Source: Mycolicibacterium hippocampi (lineage in GTDB: Bacteria > Actinomycetota > Actinomycetes > Mycobacteriales > Mycobacteriaceae). From it: 64,000 nucleotides of DNA. The translations under genes were made by a program, and so were the position numbers. Position 1 is the first letter of the stretch, and each line of letters starts with the position of its first letter. Under the pieces are notes generated by a model, which saw only the letters and a program-made list of their open reading frames with translations, did no database searches and had not been told where the DNA came from. The stretch lies in the NCBI RefSeq assembly GCF_010723735.1, contig NZ_BLLB01000001.1, positions 1 through 64,000 of the forward strand, in the 5' to 3' direction. Positions 33,468 through 43,200 of this stretch are shown piece after piece.

Positions 33468-35071
33468 CGGCGCCCCCGCAGACTGTCGCTGGTTGTGGGA
33501 AAGTGCTCGGCGATCGCCGCGGCGATCTCGATGAACCGTCGACGCGTCACCTTGTCGATTTCGTTCTGCACGTCAATCACACCGCCGGGCCGCAGATGTC
33601 GATCGAACGGCACTTCCACCACGCGCTGGCCGCGCTGGCTGAACTGCTCATGAAGCACCTCGCGGGTGCGCTTGTCGGCGTGCCCGTCACCGTCGTTGAG
33701 CACGACCACCGTGCGATGCAGCAGCCCGGTATGGCCGGTGTTGGCGAGCAGCTCCATGGTCTGTGCCGCCGCGGAGGCCCCGTCCACCCACATCGAGGAC
33801 ACCACGATCAGTGCGTCAAGATCGCGCAGGACCTCCCGGGTCACCGGGGAATCCATCGTGGAGCCACAGTCGATGATCGACAGCGTGAAGTGGTTGTCCA
33901 GCCGGCCGGTCGCCTCACGGTAGATGTTCGGCTCGAGTATTCGGCGGCGGGCGGTGGCAGATTCGCCGGCCAGCACGAACAGGCCGGCGGTGTTGTTACC
34001 CACGCGGGAACGCACGTCGGCGAAGGTGCGCAAGTCCTGATCGGCGGCGAGCTCCCAATAGGAACCCTTGGCGTTGGGGTCCACGCGCAGGCCCAGCTTG
34101 CCGAACGCGGTATCGGCGTCGATGGCCACTACCCGGTCATCCTGGCGGAGCTCGGCGAAGATCGACCCCACCCCGGCGGCAATCGTGGTCTTGCCGACGC
34201 CGCCTTTGCCGAGCACCCCGATCTTGTAGCGGCCCCGCAGTAGGGAGCGGATCTTGGCCTCCAGCTCCGCCAAATGCCGTTCATCGGGTGACTGCCCGAA
34301 GTTCAGCAGCCCGAAGGTGCTCTTGTACAGCACTTTCCGCCACCCCTTGCCGGGGGGAATCTTGCGGGTCGGCACGAGTTCAGTAGGCCGAATCGAGTCG
34401 ACGTAGGAGTAGTTCGCCGGCCCCGTGGCTGCCGGGGCGGGCTCGCCCCACTGGCGCGGGTCACCGGCAGGAGGCGCAGAACGCTCGCCGGGCCAGCCTT
34501 GGGCGGGCGACGGGGGACGCTGCGGGCCGGATTGCTGCGGAAACGGTGGGGCCTGATGCCGTGGAGGCTCGCCACCCCACTGAGAGGAGGTGGGCGGCAC
34601 CGCCTGCTGGCCCGCACCGGTGTCGCCGAAACTGCCGCCGCGGGAGGGGCTTTCGCGTAGCGGCGGGGGCGGGAAGTCGCGGCGGTCGAAAAACGTTGTG
34701 GTCTCAACATCCGACGGGCGGTACGGCGCGCCCGGGTCAGGATCTTGCGGGGCCGCCGCGGGTTGCTCCGTGGTCGACTCCACAACCTCCGACTCGCTGG
34801 GTTGTGCGTGCTGACCCCACGGCGGAGCTGCGTCGGATCGCGATGCTGGACTGGGCACATCCGGGGTGCGGCCCGGCCACGGCGGGGGTGGGGGCGGCAC
34901 TGAGGATTGGGCGTGAGCGCCCGCGGATTCCCCACCGCTCGCCGGTAGTGGGGGCCAGCCCGGCACCGCCGGCGGTGCCGGCGGCTCTGCGGCGTGCGCA
35001 CCGGTGTCGCGGGTGTCGCCCTCGCTCGAAGGGTAGCCCGTCTGCTCAGGGGGGAGATCGCGGTCAGTCAC
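33464..35071 (-). CDS. EspI-like protein: Pro-rich N-terminus with MinD/ParA-type ATPase
   Basis: Length is 535 aa. Residues 1-235 are Pro/Gln/Ser-rich and disordered. A linker (SIRPTELVPTRKIPPGKGWRKVLYKSTFGLLNFGQSP) precedes a deviant-Walker ATPase: KIGVLGKGGVGKTTIAAGVG (P-loop near 290), VVAIDADTAFGKLGLR, SIIDCGSTMDSPVTRE and VVVLNDGDGHADKRTREVL. This is the architecture of EspI, the ESX-1 regulator/ATPase family encoded beside eccD. It may adjust secretion to energy state. The GTG at 35071 lies 6 nt after a shared-type -10 (TAGGAT), so it is probably leaderless, and the gene heads the espI-eccD-mycP-eccE-FtsK-like operon. Confidence 0.85.
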   Translation of the reverse strand: MTDRDLPPEQTGYPSSEGDTRDTGAHAAEPPAPPAVPGWPPLPASGGESAGAHAQSSVPPPPPPWPGRTPDVPSPASRSDAAPPWGQHAQPSESEVVESTTEQPAAAPQDPDPGAPYRPSDVETTTFFDRRDFPPPPLRESPSRGGSFGDTGAGQQAVPPTSSQWGGEPPRHQAPPFPQQSGPQRPPSPAQGWPGERSAPPAGDPRQWGEPAPAATGPANYSYVDSIRPTELVPTRKIPPGKGWRKVLYKSTFGLLNFGQSPDERHLAELEAKIRSLLRGRYKIGVLGKGGVGKTTIAAGVGSIFAELRQDDRVVAIDADTAFGKLGLRVDPNAKGSYWELAADQDLRTFADVRSRVGNNTAGLFVLAGESATARRRILEPNIYREATGRLDNHFTLSIIDCGSTMDSPVTREVLRDLDALIVVSSMWVDGASAAAQTMELLANTGHTGLLHRTVVVLNDGDGHADKRTREVLHEQFSQRGQRVVEVPFDRHLRPGGVIDVQNEIDKVTRRRFIEIAAAIAEHFPTTSDSLRGRR

Positions 35072-35077
35072 AATCTG

Positions 35078-35118
35078 ATCCTATCAGCGTGTATGTCGTA
35101 TATCGGCACTAGTTTTTC
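35078..35118 (-). promoter_or_regulatory. shared-type promoter of the espI-eccD-mycP-eccE operon
   Basis: On the minus strand TTGAAAAACTAGTGCCG, 20 nt, TAGGAT (35083-35078), then 6 nt to the GTG at 35071. It lies in the 66-bp gap between eccB and espI. This is the only site with 20 rather than 21 nt. Confidence 0.7.
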
Positions 35119-35137
35119 AACCCTCGATTTTTAACAA

Positions 35138-36655
35138 CTAGCTTCCCGGCGACCTGGTGGGGAGCGCTTCGGCGCCCCCGACGGGAGCGAGCGAGTCGTG
35201 CTGGACCAGTGCGTCGGCGCGGGTGAGTGCTGGCCCTGGCGCAAATGCCCGGATCAGCGGCCACGGTGCCTGCTGCGACCGATCCGGGGACACCCCGAGG
35301 GCCGTGAACGCGTCGTCGGACAACTCGATGCCGTAGCGGACCCCTTGATCTGAAATCCACCACATCGCTTCGCGCGAGGACGCTGCTGGGGCCGCACTGG
35401 TCGTCATGACCAAGTTCGTGGCACCGGGGCCGATGTACACCTGGTCAGCCTCCACCGATTCGGGATCGCGCACGCCCTTCGGGAGTTTGACCAGGCGGTT
35501 ATCGGCGGAGCCGAGCGGGATCGGCAACCCTTGCCCCGACAAGATCGTGACTTCGGCAGCGCGGTCTGTAGCGCCCTTCGACCACGCCAGGCAGGTGGTG
35601 GCGTTGACGGCAGTGTCCACCAGGCGCAGCCGAGTGGCCGGGTAGAACGACACCGGCAGCTTATCCACCACCGGTATCGGAGCGAGTTTGTCGGGGGCCA
35701 CCTGAATCGGGGCCACATCACCGAACGAGTTCGCCGATCGCAGGAGTGAGGCGACGAACGGCGAAACCCGTTGCACACCATCACGTAACAGCACGTACAG
35801 CGATTCGGCAGCGTTGGGCTGGCCGAGGTCGCGCACGGTCAGCACTGACCCGATCACCGCGCCGTCGGCGACATTCCATCGTGACGGTTCCCCGGCCCCC
35901 GGGATGGCCGGGCTCACCAGCGGGTCGGTCGCCGGAAGGGCGTCAAAAAGCGGTCGGGACAACGGAATCGGTTCCGGCGCAGTCGAATCGACGCCCAAGG
36001 CTAAAGCGACCGCCTTATTGCTGAGGTCAATCTCGGAGCGGTGTCCCTCCCAGATCACATAGGTCCGATCGCCGTAGCGGCCCAAGATGGCATCGGGCAT
36101 CTGCAGCGGCGCTGAGCGCTGGCCTAGCGTCAGCTGGCCGGCGATCGCCGTGACCACAGGTTCCGAGGCGGCCGAGGTCGTCGACGTCGGTGTCGGTGCG
36201 GTGTCGCACACGGTCCAGTCCGAGGACGACGCCGTACGGATGGGCATCGCCGCGGGAGCGCCCACGATGCCCACCAGCGGCCCTTGCGGGTATTTCTCCA
36301 GCTCTGCGGCCTTGACGAACGTCGGATTATTCGGCTGGCCGGCGATCAGCCGGGCGCTCATCAGGTTCAGCGCCGGGTGTAGTCGACCGTCGACCATCAC
36401 GTAGACCGCGCCGGTGTCGCGGTCGGCCAAAATGGCCGACTGGCCGACCTGGCCGGCCGGCTTGAACCACGACAGCACGAACATCAGCGCCATGGCCAGC
36501 AGTGTGAACATGACCCCGAGGATGAGGGCAGCGCTGCGGCGCTGTTCGGGGTCGTATTCGAGCCGAACGCCGTGATGGCTCAGTGCCGCGGCGTTGCGGC
36601 GGTTCCAGAAATAGTGGGCCGTCACCTGCAGCCGCGACGTCAAATTCAGCGCCAT
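35138..36655 (-). CDS. eccB: EccB, type VII secretion membrane/periplasmic component
   Basis: Length is 505 aa. The ATG at 36655 is preferred to the GTG at 36664, because the GTG overlaps the -10 TAGGGT (36668-36663) and the ATG lies 7 nt after it. The cytosolic start (ALNLTSRLQVTAHYFWNRR) and one membrane helix (AALILGVMFTLLAMALMFVLSWF) are followed by the periplasmic repeat domain (ILADRDTGAVYVMVDGRLHPALNLMSARLI). Two Cys (VCDTAPT and TTCLAWS) probably form the conserved disulfide. EccB caps the pore on the outer side of the membrane. It has its own promoter. Confidence 0.93.
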   Translation of the reverse strand: MALNLTSRLQVTAHYFWNRRNAAALSHHGVRLEYDPEQRRSAALILGVMFTLLAMALMFVLSWFKPAGQVGQSAILADRDTGAVYVMVDGRLHPALNLMSARLIAGQPNNPTFVKAAELEKYPQGPLVGIVGAPAAMPIRTASSSDWTVCDTAPTPTSTTSAASEPVVTAIAGQLTLGQRSAPLQMPDAILGRYGDRTYVIWEGHRSEIDLSNKAVALALGVDSTAPEPIPLSRPLFDALPATDPLVSPAIPGAGEPSRWNVADGAVIGSVLTVRDLGQPNAAESLYVLLRDGVQRVSPFVASLLRSANSFGDVAPIQVAPDKLAPIPVVDKLPVSFYPATRLRLVDTAVNATTCLAWSKGATDRAAEVTILSGQGLPIPLGSADNRLVKLPKGVRDPESVEADQVYIGPGATNLVMTTSAAPAASSREAMWWISDQGVRYGIELSDDAFTALGVSPDRSQQAPWPLIRAFAPGPALTRADALVQHDSLAPVGGAEALPTRSPGS

Positions 36656-36662
36656 ATTGCCC

Positions 36663-36703
36663 ACCCTACTAGGGACAATGACCCTAAATCGGCACCAATT
36701 TCA
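36663..36703 (-). promoter_or_regulatory. shared-type promoter of eccB
   Basis: On the minus strand TGAAATTGGTGCCG, 21 nt, TAGGGT (36668-36663), then 7 nt to the ATG at 36655. It is very close in sequence to the eccC promoter. Confidence 0.75.
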
Positions 36704-36732
36704 TGCCCCCCGACATATGTACGCATGGCGTT

Positions 36733-37599
36733 TTACGCGGCCGCCCGTGGCGCGGAAAGCAGCCCGTAGAGGTCCTCGCGCACGGCGTCGGTGGTGGCCG
36801 GCCACAAGCTCAGCCACTGCTTACCGTCTGCCGACGTGCTCGTGGTGATGCTCACGCGGCCAAACTCGGTGTCGGCCACCGTGACCACCCGGGGATGGAC
36901 ATGCTGGGCGATGTCGTGGTCAATCACCATGGCGACGGCCATGGCCGAGTCGTCCAAGCGTGTCGCCGCAGCCAGGACCTCGGCCTGCTGGGGTTGCAGT
37001 CCCAGCCGGCTCATCGCGGCGATCGTGGCGTCTCGCCCTTGCGGGACAGCGGCTTCCAGCGTCGATTGCATCAGGTCGGCGGGGATGTTGACGCCGTCGA
37101 TATCAGCGGGTGCGGCCACACCCAGCGCCGGCATCAAGGTTTGGCACATCAAGTCCGCCTGAACTGCGGGGTAATCGGTCTCCCCCACCGCGTCAACGAC
37201 CATCTCGTTGCCGTCGCGGGCAGCCATCGCCAGCCACCGGCGGTACCGGCACACCACGACCACCCGCTCCTCCACCGTCGGGAGCTCACCGTTGTGGACG
37301 GCCTGCCCTGACGGTCGCCGTATGGTCAGGACGGCCTGACGATCAGGGCGGCCCAGCACGGTCATCCAGTCGCGCACCGGGTCGTCGACCGCGCCACTGG
37401 GGGAAATAGCGCCGGCCTGCACCAGGCTCAGATACTCGGCGGTTTCAGCGATCGGGACCGGCCCTGCTGTGGTCTCAACAATCAGTTCGTGATGCACTGA
37501 CGGAATAAATGGCTTGAGCCGCAACGCTGTTGGCATGGATTCCACACCCAGCAGCGCCTGCAGTACCCATACGCCCCCGACGGTTGTCGTCAGCGCCAT
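36733..37599 (-). CDS. espG: EspG, PE/PPE-specific cytosolic chaperone
   Basis: Length is 288 aa. The sequence has the EspG pattern: VGGVWVLQALLGVESMPTALRLKPFIPS at the start, a central RRPSGQAVHNGELPTVEERVVVVCRYRRWLAMAARDGNEM, then VSITTSTSADGKQWLSLWPATTDAVREDLYGLL near the end. EspG binds the tip of PE-PPE dimers and keeps them soluble until secretion. It lies downstream of esxB/esxA behind a strong hairpin terminator (37633-37666), so it is probably expressed below the level of the esx genes by read-through. Confidence 0.9.
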   Translation of the reverse strand: MALTTTVGGVWVLQALLGVESMPTALRLKPFIPSVHHELIVETTAGPVPIAETAEYLSLVQAGAISPSGAVDDPVRDWMTVLGRPDRQAVLTIRRPSGQAVHNGELPTVEERVVVVCRYRRWLAMAARDGNEMVVDAVGETDYPAVQADLMCQTLMPALGVAAPADIDGVNIPADLMQSTLEAAVPQGRDATIAAMSRLGLQPQQAEVLAAATRLDDSAMAVAMVIDHDIAQHVHPRVVTVADTEFGRVSITTSTSADGKQWLSLWPATTDAVREDLYGLLSAPRAAA

Positions 37600-37632
37600 G
37601 TCCTATCCCTTCTATCTATTCTTTCGAGCAGC

Positions 37633-37666
37633 AAAAAGGGGGGCCAACTTCAGTTGGCCCCCCTTT
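37633..37666 (-). terminator. Rho-independent terminator/attenuator between esxA and espG
   Basis: A 14-bp perfect stem (37635-37648 with 37653-37666) has a 4-nt loop. In the minus direction it ends in five T residues. It follows esxA by about 35 nt and precedes espG by about 34 nt. Partial termination would give high esx and low espG expression. Confidence 0.9.
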
Positions 37667-37701
37667 CGGCATTGTCGCTACAGCACCCCTGGTGGGCCGT
37701 C

Positions 37702-37998
37702 CTAGACCATGAACGTCTGGGCAGAGGCCCCGTCCTGGGACACGAAGTCCACACCAGCCTGGTCGGCGGCCTGGCCGTGGCGGTGGATGACTTCCTTGCC
37801 CTCGTTGGTGGCGTCGATGATCATCTGCTGCGCCTGGGCGTAGGTGACCGACGCCTGATCGGTGGTGAAGTACTCGGCGATGCCGCCGAGCAGGTTCTGC
37901 GCCTCGGAGGCGATGTTGTCCAGCTCGCCGCTGAACGTTCCCAGGGCGGCGTTGTAATCGACGATCGCGCCGGGATTGACCTTGATCATTCCGTCCAT
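37702..37998 (-). CDS. EsxA-like WXG100-family secreted protein (without W-x-G)
   Basis: Length is 98 aa. The ATG at 37998 has AAAGGAT 9 nt upstream. Size and helix-turn-helix hairpin pattern fit WXG100 proteins (VDYNAALGTFSGELDNIASEAQNLLGGIAEYF, then TYAQAQQMIIDATNEGKEVIHRHGQAADQAG). The W-x-G turn is replaced by AEYFTT. The C-terminus carries F85-VSQ-D89, an FxxxD in place of YxxxD. It is encoded 40 nt after the partner EsxB-like gene and should form a 1:1 secreted dimer with it. Confidence 0.85.
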   Translation of the reverse strand: MDGMIKVNPGAIVDYNAALGTFSGELDNIASEAQNLLGGIAEYFTTDQASVTYAQAQQMIIDATNEGKEVIHRHGQAADQAGVDFVSQDGASAQTFMV

Positions 37999-38038
37999 TG
38001 TGGTGGAATCCTTTCGACTGTCTGTGGTGGTGGAAGGG

Positions 38039-38359
38039 TCAGGTGAAGCGCAGGCCGCCGGCGACCGACTGGATCTGCTGGGCGCTCTGGGTGTCGATGT
38101 TGGTGAAGTCCGGTGCGCTGTTACGCAGCGCCGCGATCAGCGACTCCCACCGCATGTTCATCTCACGCTGTGCCTGCGAGATCTCTTCTGCCGTAGCCAC
38201 GTTGGCGACACCGGCCTGGCCGTCGAGGCCGCCGGAGGCCTGCAGTTCGGTCGAATGCTGCTGGTAGCGGCTGAGCACGTCGAGGGCCCGCATCTTGAGA
38301 TCGTCGAGCTGGTCGGCGGTGGACTGAATCTGCGCCGCACCAACAACTTGCTGTGCCAT
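38039..38359 (-). CDS. EsxB-like WXG100-family secreted protein (without W-x-G)
   Basis: Length is 106 aa with AGGAG 8 nt before the ATG. Two helices (IQSTADQLDDLKMRALDVLSRYQQHSTEL and VATAEEISQAQREMNMRWESLIAALRNSA) flank a turn reading GLDG, so the Trp of W-x-G is a Leu. The C-terminal signal is F85-TNI-D89 rather than YxxxD. By position (first gene of the esx pair) it corresponds to EsxB/CFP-10. Its promoter is of the shared type but leadered (38 nt). Confidence 0.85.
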   Translation of the reverse strand: MAQQVVGAAQIQSTADQLDDLKMRALDVLSRYQQHSTELQASGGLDGQAGVANVATAEEISQAQREMNMRWESLIAALRNSAPDFTNIDTQSAQQIQSVAGGLRFT

Positions 38360-38397
38360 GGAAACTCCTGTTCTGGAAGGTGTTTGGTTCTAGACAA

Positions 38398-38440
38398 AGT
38401 CTATGGGCGTCTACACACCCCGCCGTGCGCTAATTTTTTG
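38398..38440 (-). promoter_or_regulatory. shared-type promoter of the esxB-esxA-espG unit
   Basis: On the minus strand AACAAAAAATTAGCGCAC, 21 nt, TAGACT (38403-38398). The A/T tract begins exactly after the PPE stop. The 38-nt leader contains AGGAG, unlike the leaderless members. Confidence 0.7.
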
Positions 38441-39682
38441 TTACCTGTCCCCCCTGTCAGCAGCCGATCGGGCAAGCGTGACCTGCATCGTGCGTCCCTG
38501 CCGCTGCTCGGTCGCTGCCGCGCCGTCGCGCCCCATCGCCGAGGCCGGAGCGCCGTACAGACCACCAGTGCCTGCACCCCCTGACGGGCTCGGTCCGGTG
38601 GCAACCGGTTCGATGGCACCTCCGAATCCGCCGGGCAGTTTGGGGGCATTCGGGGTGCTGAAACTCCCCACCGGGCGGGTGTAGGAACTGGTGGGAACGA
38701 CCCCGCTGCCGCCGGCACCGATGCCGCCGCCACCGCCGCCGCCGCCGCTGAGCGCACTGGCCAACCCCGGCGTCGCCACCGGTGTACCGGTCAGCGGAGC
38801 CGCTGACGCGGCCCCCGGGGCGCCACCGAGACCGCCCATGCTCGACGACAGCGGGCCGAGCATGCCCATCGGCATCTGCATGAACTGGCTGAGCATCTGC
38901 GGGGCCTGGCCCAGCATCTGCGGAGCCTGGCCCATCATGCCGGTGACCGACGAGAGCTGCCCCATCATCCCCATCGGCCCGCCCATCGCCGACATTGCAT
39001 CGGCGGGTGCCGAGACCGCTTCACTGGCCGGTACCGCGGCCGTGCTCGCCTGCTGCATGCTTTGCGAGCTGGCCTGCAATGCGCCCTGCACACCGGCCTG
39101 CGCCCCAGCGTCGCCCAAGGCGGCCAATGCTGCGGCCGGATTGGGTGCCATCGGCGCGAACGGCGGCGGCGTCGCCAGCACGCCCAACGCCGCGGTGACC
39201 ACACCTTGATAACTCGACATGATCGTGGCGTTCTGAATCCACTGCCGCTCATACTCGGCGACCAGGGCCGCGATCGCCGGACTGTTCTGCCCGATGAAAT
39301 TCGTGGCGACCAGCGCCTCAGTATCGACGAGGTTCTGATCCGACACCGGTCCAGGCACCATCGTGGTCTTGGCCAGGTGATAGGCATCCACGATGGCCGT
39401 CGCCTGCACAACAGCTTCCTCAAACCAGGCCACCGCCATGCCCAAGATTCCCGCAAACGCCTGAGCGGTCATCGTCATCGCCGCACCACCGGCGCCCTGC
39501 CAACCCACCGAGGCCGTGCTGGTCGTACTGGTGGTCATGGTGGCAATCTCGGCGGAAAGCATCGCCGCGGTCGCCTGATGAGCCGCTGCGGCTGCCGCAG
39601 CAGTAGCCGCCTCATCGCCGGTGACCAACTGGTAGTAGTTCACCTGCGGCGGATTGAGTGCCGAATCCCCGAAGCCTGGCAT
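38441..39682 (-). CDS. PPE family protein
   Basis: Length is 413 aa. The N-terminal 180 residues have the PPE fold: ALNPPQVNYYQLVTGD (NPP replaces PPE), then VGWQGAGGAAMTMTAQAFAGILGMAVAWFEEAVVQATAIVDAY, containing the WxG turn, and YERQWIQNATIMSSYQGVVTAALGVL. The C-terminal part is Met/Gly/Pro-rich and low-complexity (MGMMGQLSSVTGMMGQAPQMLGQAPQM split into short runs). It follows the PE gene by 15 nt and should be secreted as a PE-PPE dimer with help from EspG. Confidence 0.9.
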   Translation of the reverse strand: MPGFGDSALNPPQVNYYQLVTGDEAATAAAAAAAHQATAAMLSAEIATMTTSTTSTASVGWQGAGGAAMTMTAQAFAGILGMAVAWFEEAVVQATAIVDAYHLAKTTMVPGPVSDQNLVDTEALVATNFIGQNSPAIAALVAEYERQWIQNATIMSSYQGVVTAALGVLATPPPFAPMAPNPAAALAALGDAGAQAGVQGALQASSQSMQQASTAAVPASEAVSAPADAMSAMGGPMGMMGQLSSVTGMMGQAPQMLGQAPQMLSQFMQMPMGMLGPLSSSMGGLGGAPGAASAAPLTGTPVATPGLASALSGGGGGGGGIGAGGSGVVPTSSYTRPVGSFSTPNAPKLPGGFGGAIEPVATGPSPSGGAGTGGLYGAPASAMGRDGAAATEQRQGRTMQVTLARSAADRGDR

Positions 39683-39697
39683 CGCCCGAAAGCGCTT

Positions 39698-40006
39698 CTA
39701 GATCGCCAGAGCGCTCTGCTGCAGCACATCCATGGCTGCGTAGCTGGTGCCGTTGACGCCGACGTTGCCGGCGAACATAGCCCGCGTCATCGTCAGCTGC
39801 GTCAGCGCGGCCACTGCTGCCGCGCCGCGCGCGTTGAGCGCCGCCGCCACCGCCATCGACGCCGGGTCACTACCCGGGGGCAGCACCGTCGTCATCACCG
39901 GGGCAGCCCCGGACGTCCCGGCTGCCATGGTCGCCGCGCCCGCGCTCTCGGCAGCCGACAGCATTCCGACCAGCGCCGGCTCCACACCAATGATTGGAAC
40001 GGACAT
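39698..40006 (-). CDS. PE family protein
   Basis: Length is 102 aa. The pattern is the PE domain: two helices (ALVGMLSAAESAGAATMAAGTSG and DPASMAVAAALNARGAAAVAALTQLTMTRAMFA) followed by the secretion signal Y89-AAM-D93. It keeps the classical Tyr, unlike the other substrates here. GGGAG lies 8 nt upstream of the ATG, and a shared-type promoter starts about 38 nt upstream. Confidence 0.9.
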   Translation of the reverse strand: MSVPIIGVEPALVGMLSAAESAGAATMAAGTSGAAPVMTTVLPPGSDPASMAVAAALNARGAAAVAALTQLTMTRAMFAGNVGVNGTSYAAMDVLQQSALAI

Positions 40007-40043
40007 ATGTTTGCCTCTCCCTTCGTGGGGGTGATCCGAACTC

Positions 40044-40085
40044 AGTTTAAGCCCAGTGCTAAGGGGCTACCTGCGCTAAATTCCG
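40044..40085 (-). promoter_or_regulatory. shared-type promoter of the PE-PPE unit
   Basis: On the minus strand GGAATTTAGCGCAG, 21 nt, TAAACT (40049-40044), followed by a 37-nt leader with an RBS. Sites 40044 and 38398 are the leadered relatives serving secreted substrates. Confidence 0.65.
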
Positions 40086-40210
40086 CACGGCCCCTATCAC
40101 CACCGAAGACCTCGATAAATGGCCGTTGAGAAAGCTCGAAATGTCTGATTCCGGCGCTCGGGCCACTAATTCCGTAGCCCAATCGCCCGCATAGGTCACT
40201 GGTGATCGCA

Positions 40211-43200
40211 TTAGCTCTGGCCTATCGGCGAGGAATGGCGAGGAGGTGTCGAGCGCACCGGTTCGGGTGTCCAGGCCACCAGCACACCGTCGGTGGTGCC
40301 GCCGGGGTGCACGTAGATACCCTTACCTTGACGTTGAGGCTCGCCGTAGACACCGCTGATGATCGGGCCGTGTTCGCGGCGGCCGTCCAGGATGATCGTC
40401 GGCTGCAACGCGCCGGCCAGTCGGCCGAGCATGCTGTTGCCCGACGCTTGGAAGCTCCACAGCTTGATATCGGCCGCCGCGATGATGTGCATGCCCAGCT
40501 GATCGGCCGTTTCAACGTAGTCGGCCAACTGCATCAGCGGATTCTGCGCCGAGTTCCACGACGTGACGTCATCGGCGAACACAAAAATCTTGCGACCGGT
40601 CCAGAACTGGCGTTTCAGCATCTCCGTGGGACTGGTGCCTGGCGGCGGGGTGCGCCTGTCGAACAACTCGGCCAACTCCCCCGCGGCCTTCTTGATGTCG
40701 TTGAGGGTATAGGCGTAGCGCGACAGCCACGTTTCCTCCGGCACCACGCCCATGTGACGGCGGCGCGGATCGATCAACACAATGGTGGCCTCATCGGGAC
40801 TGTAGTGGGCCATGACGCTGTGCATCATCGTGCGCAGGAACGCCGAGCGCCCCGACTGCGCGCGGCCTACGACCACCGCGTGGGGGTTTTCGGCGAAGTC
40901 GATGAACGCCGGGCCCAGATCAGACTCCGACAGACCGAACGGAACCAGGTCGCGTTGCGCGCCGCCATTGACCCGCGCCAACACATCAGACAGCGGCACC
41001 CTCTCCGGCAGGCGTTTGACCTCGGCGAACTTCTCGACCCCGGCCACCTGGCGCACGACCGCCCCCACGCCGCGAGCGTCGATACGGCCGGACGGATCAT
41101 TGGCCAGCACCGGCTCGCCGATCATGATGTGGAACCCGGCGGCGCTGAGGCCATGTCCTGGCTTGTTCGGCACCTCCTTGCCCCGGTTGACCGTGGGGTC
41201 CCGCCGGCCCAGCTCCGATTCCCGCTCATCAGTCATGCGCAACTCGATGCGCTCCGTGGACAGGTTCTTGACCTGGGTGTTGAGTTTCGACAGATAGCTG
41301 GTGTGGGTGACGATCGTGCGCACCCCGTAGTTGCCGGCACGCATCAGCGACATCACCTGTTCAGCCCATTTCTGGTTGGCGTCGTTGAAGTTGCCCCAGC
41401 CGTCGATGACAAGCACCACATCACCGCCGGAGACGCCGATATCGGTCGGATGAGGGCCGAACTTGGCCTCCCGCACCTGCTCCATATCCAGGCCACGGGT
41501 GGCGAAAAGCCGTTCGCGCTCGTCGACGATCCCGCGCACGGTGGCCAGCAGGCGGGTAACACCTTCGGTGTCGTGCAGAGCCGCCACCGCGGCCACATGC
41601 GGAAGATCATTCAACACGGCCAACTGCGGGCCACTGGCGGCAATGCAGTAGAACTGCACCCGCTCCGGCCGGTACATCAACGCCCCCGCGGTGATCATGG
41701 TCATCACCGCATTGGTATGACCCATACGGGGGGCACCGACAATGAGCGCGCTACTTTCCAGCATGTTCAGGTAGCAGACATCCTGGCGGTGCTGACGCGG
41801 GCGATCCTCCAGCCCCACCGGCAACACCAGGCCCGGATTCTGGCCGTAGTCGACATCCCACGGCTTGCCGCGCAGCCGAGCCACCAAATCGTCGGCGGCC
41901 GGCGGGGCACCTAGCGGCGGCAGCCACAGCTGGCGCGGCGGGGCGGCCCCCGTCGCCTGCAGAGAACCGATCACCGCGTCGATGATCTTCACGCTGGCGG
42001 CCTCCGGGACCGTCGCCGGGGCAGCGTCGCGCTCGACCGGCTCTGCCAGCAGACCATCGATGTCGGCGGCCTCTTCGGCCGTGAAAGCACGTGGCTCGAA
42101 CCAGGTGCCGGCCTCCAGCGGACGGCTGTCATCCGGCCCGGTCTGCGGAACGAAATCAGCCGAGGAATAAAAGAATCGGAACTGGCGTGGCTGGCGCTGC
42201 GCCACCCGCAGGAATGCAGTTCCCTCCGCGCCTTTCTCGTCGATCTTGGCGGCGATCCCCACACCGAGGGCCTCGCGGGAATCTTCCTCAGTGCCGGTAC
42301 GGCCGGCGATGGTGAAGCCGAGCAGCTTGCGGATGTCGCGCAGCTTCTGGGTGTCGACGGTCTGGCCGACCAGCTGCAAAAACATGTGATAGGCGCGGCC
42401 CTGGCGCATGATCCGCCAGAACAAGCTGCGGAACTTATCGCCCCAGTCCCGGTCGCTGAGCAGCTCCTGGTACTCGTCGGCGATGACCCACAGCACCGGC
42501 ACCGGCGGCAGCGAGGGATCAGTAAGCCGCCGCTGGTTGTAGACCGTCAGATCCACCACGTCCGGGCCGGCGGCGTTGCACAGCGCGCCGCGCCGATCAA
42601 GCTCGCCCTCCAGCGCCTCATACATGCGGCCGACCAGGTGGCGCTCATCGCCGAGGTTGCTGACACTGGCCACCACATGCGGGAACTGTTCGAGCACGCC
42701 GGCGGCTGATTTCAGCTTGAAGTCGAAGAACACCACATTGGCGACCTCCGGTGAATGGGTCAACGCCATCGAGGCGACCTCGGTGATGATGCCCTCGGAC
42801 TTGCCCGCGCCGGTCGTGCCGATGAACAGCGAATGCATGCCCATGCCCTGCTGGCTGCCCTCTTTGAGATCCAGGTCGACGACCTGTCCGCTGTCGTCGA
42901 GACCGACCGGGAAGCGCATCCACTCGGGGCCCTGGCTGCGGCGCGGGGACCACAGGCGGTCCACGTCGAGGTGGCGTGGGTCGCGCACCCCCACCGCGTC
43001 GAGCAGCGTGCGTTGCTGGTGGCCGGAATCGGTGACCGTGGTGACCCCACCGGAGGCGCGGAATCGGGCCATCGCCCGAGCGAACCGCTCCGCTGCGGTG
43101 ATCGACAGCTGGTCGGCCTTGGCGTAGAACGCGTCGTCGAGCTCGTCGGAGGACGGATGCTGCACACCGCTAAACGGTGTGAGGTCCTCGGCGGGCAGTC

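Noticed and set aside
38690..38800. CRISPR-like or tandem DNA repeats in the PPE tail
   Set aside because: These are Gly/Met-rich codon repeats of a low-complexity protein tail, not spaced direct repeats.
40202..41914. 570-aa plus-strand frame opposite eccC
   Set aside because: The His/Arg-rich antisense has no motifs, while the eccC frame is fully supported.
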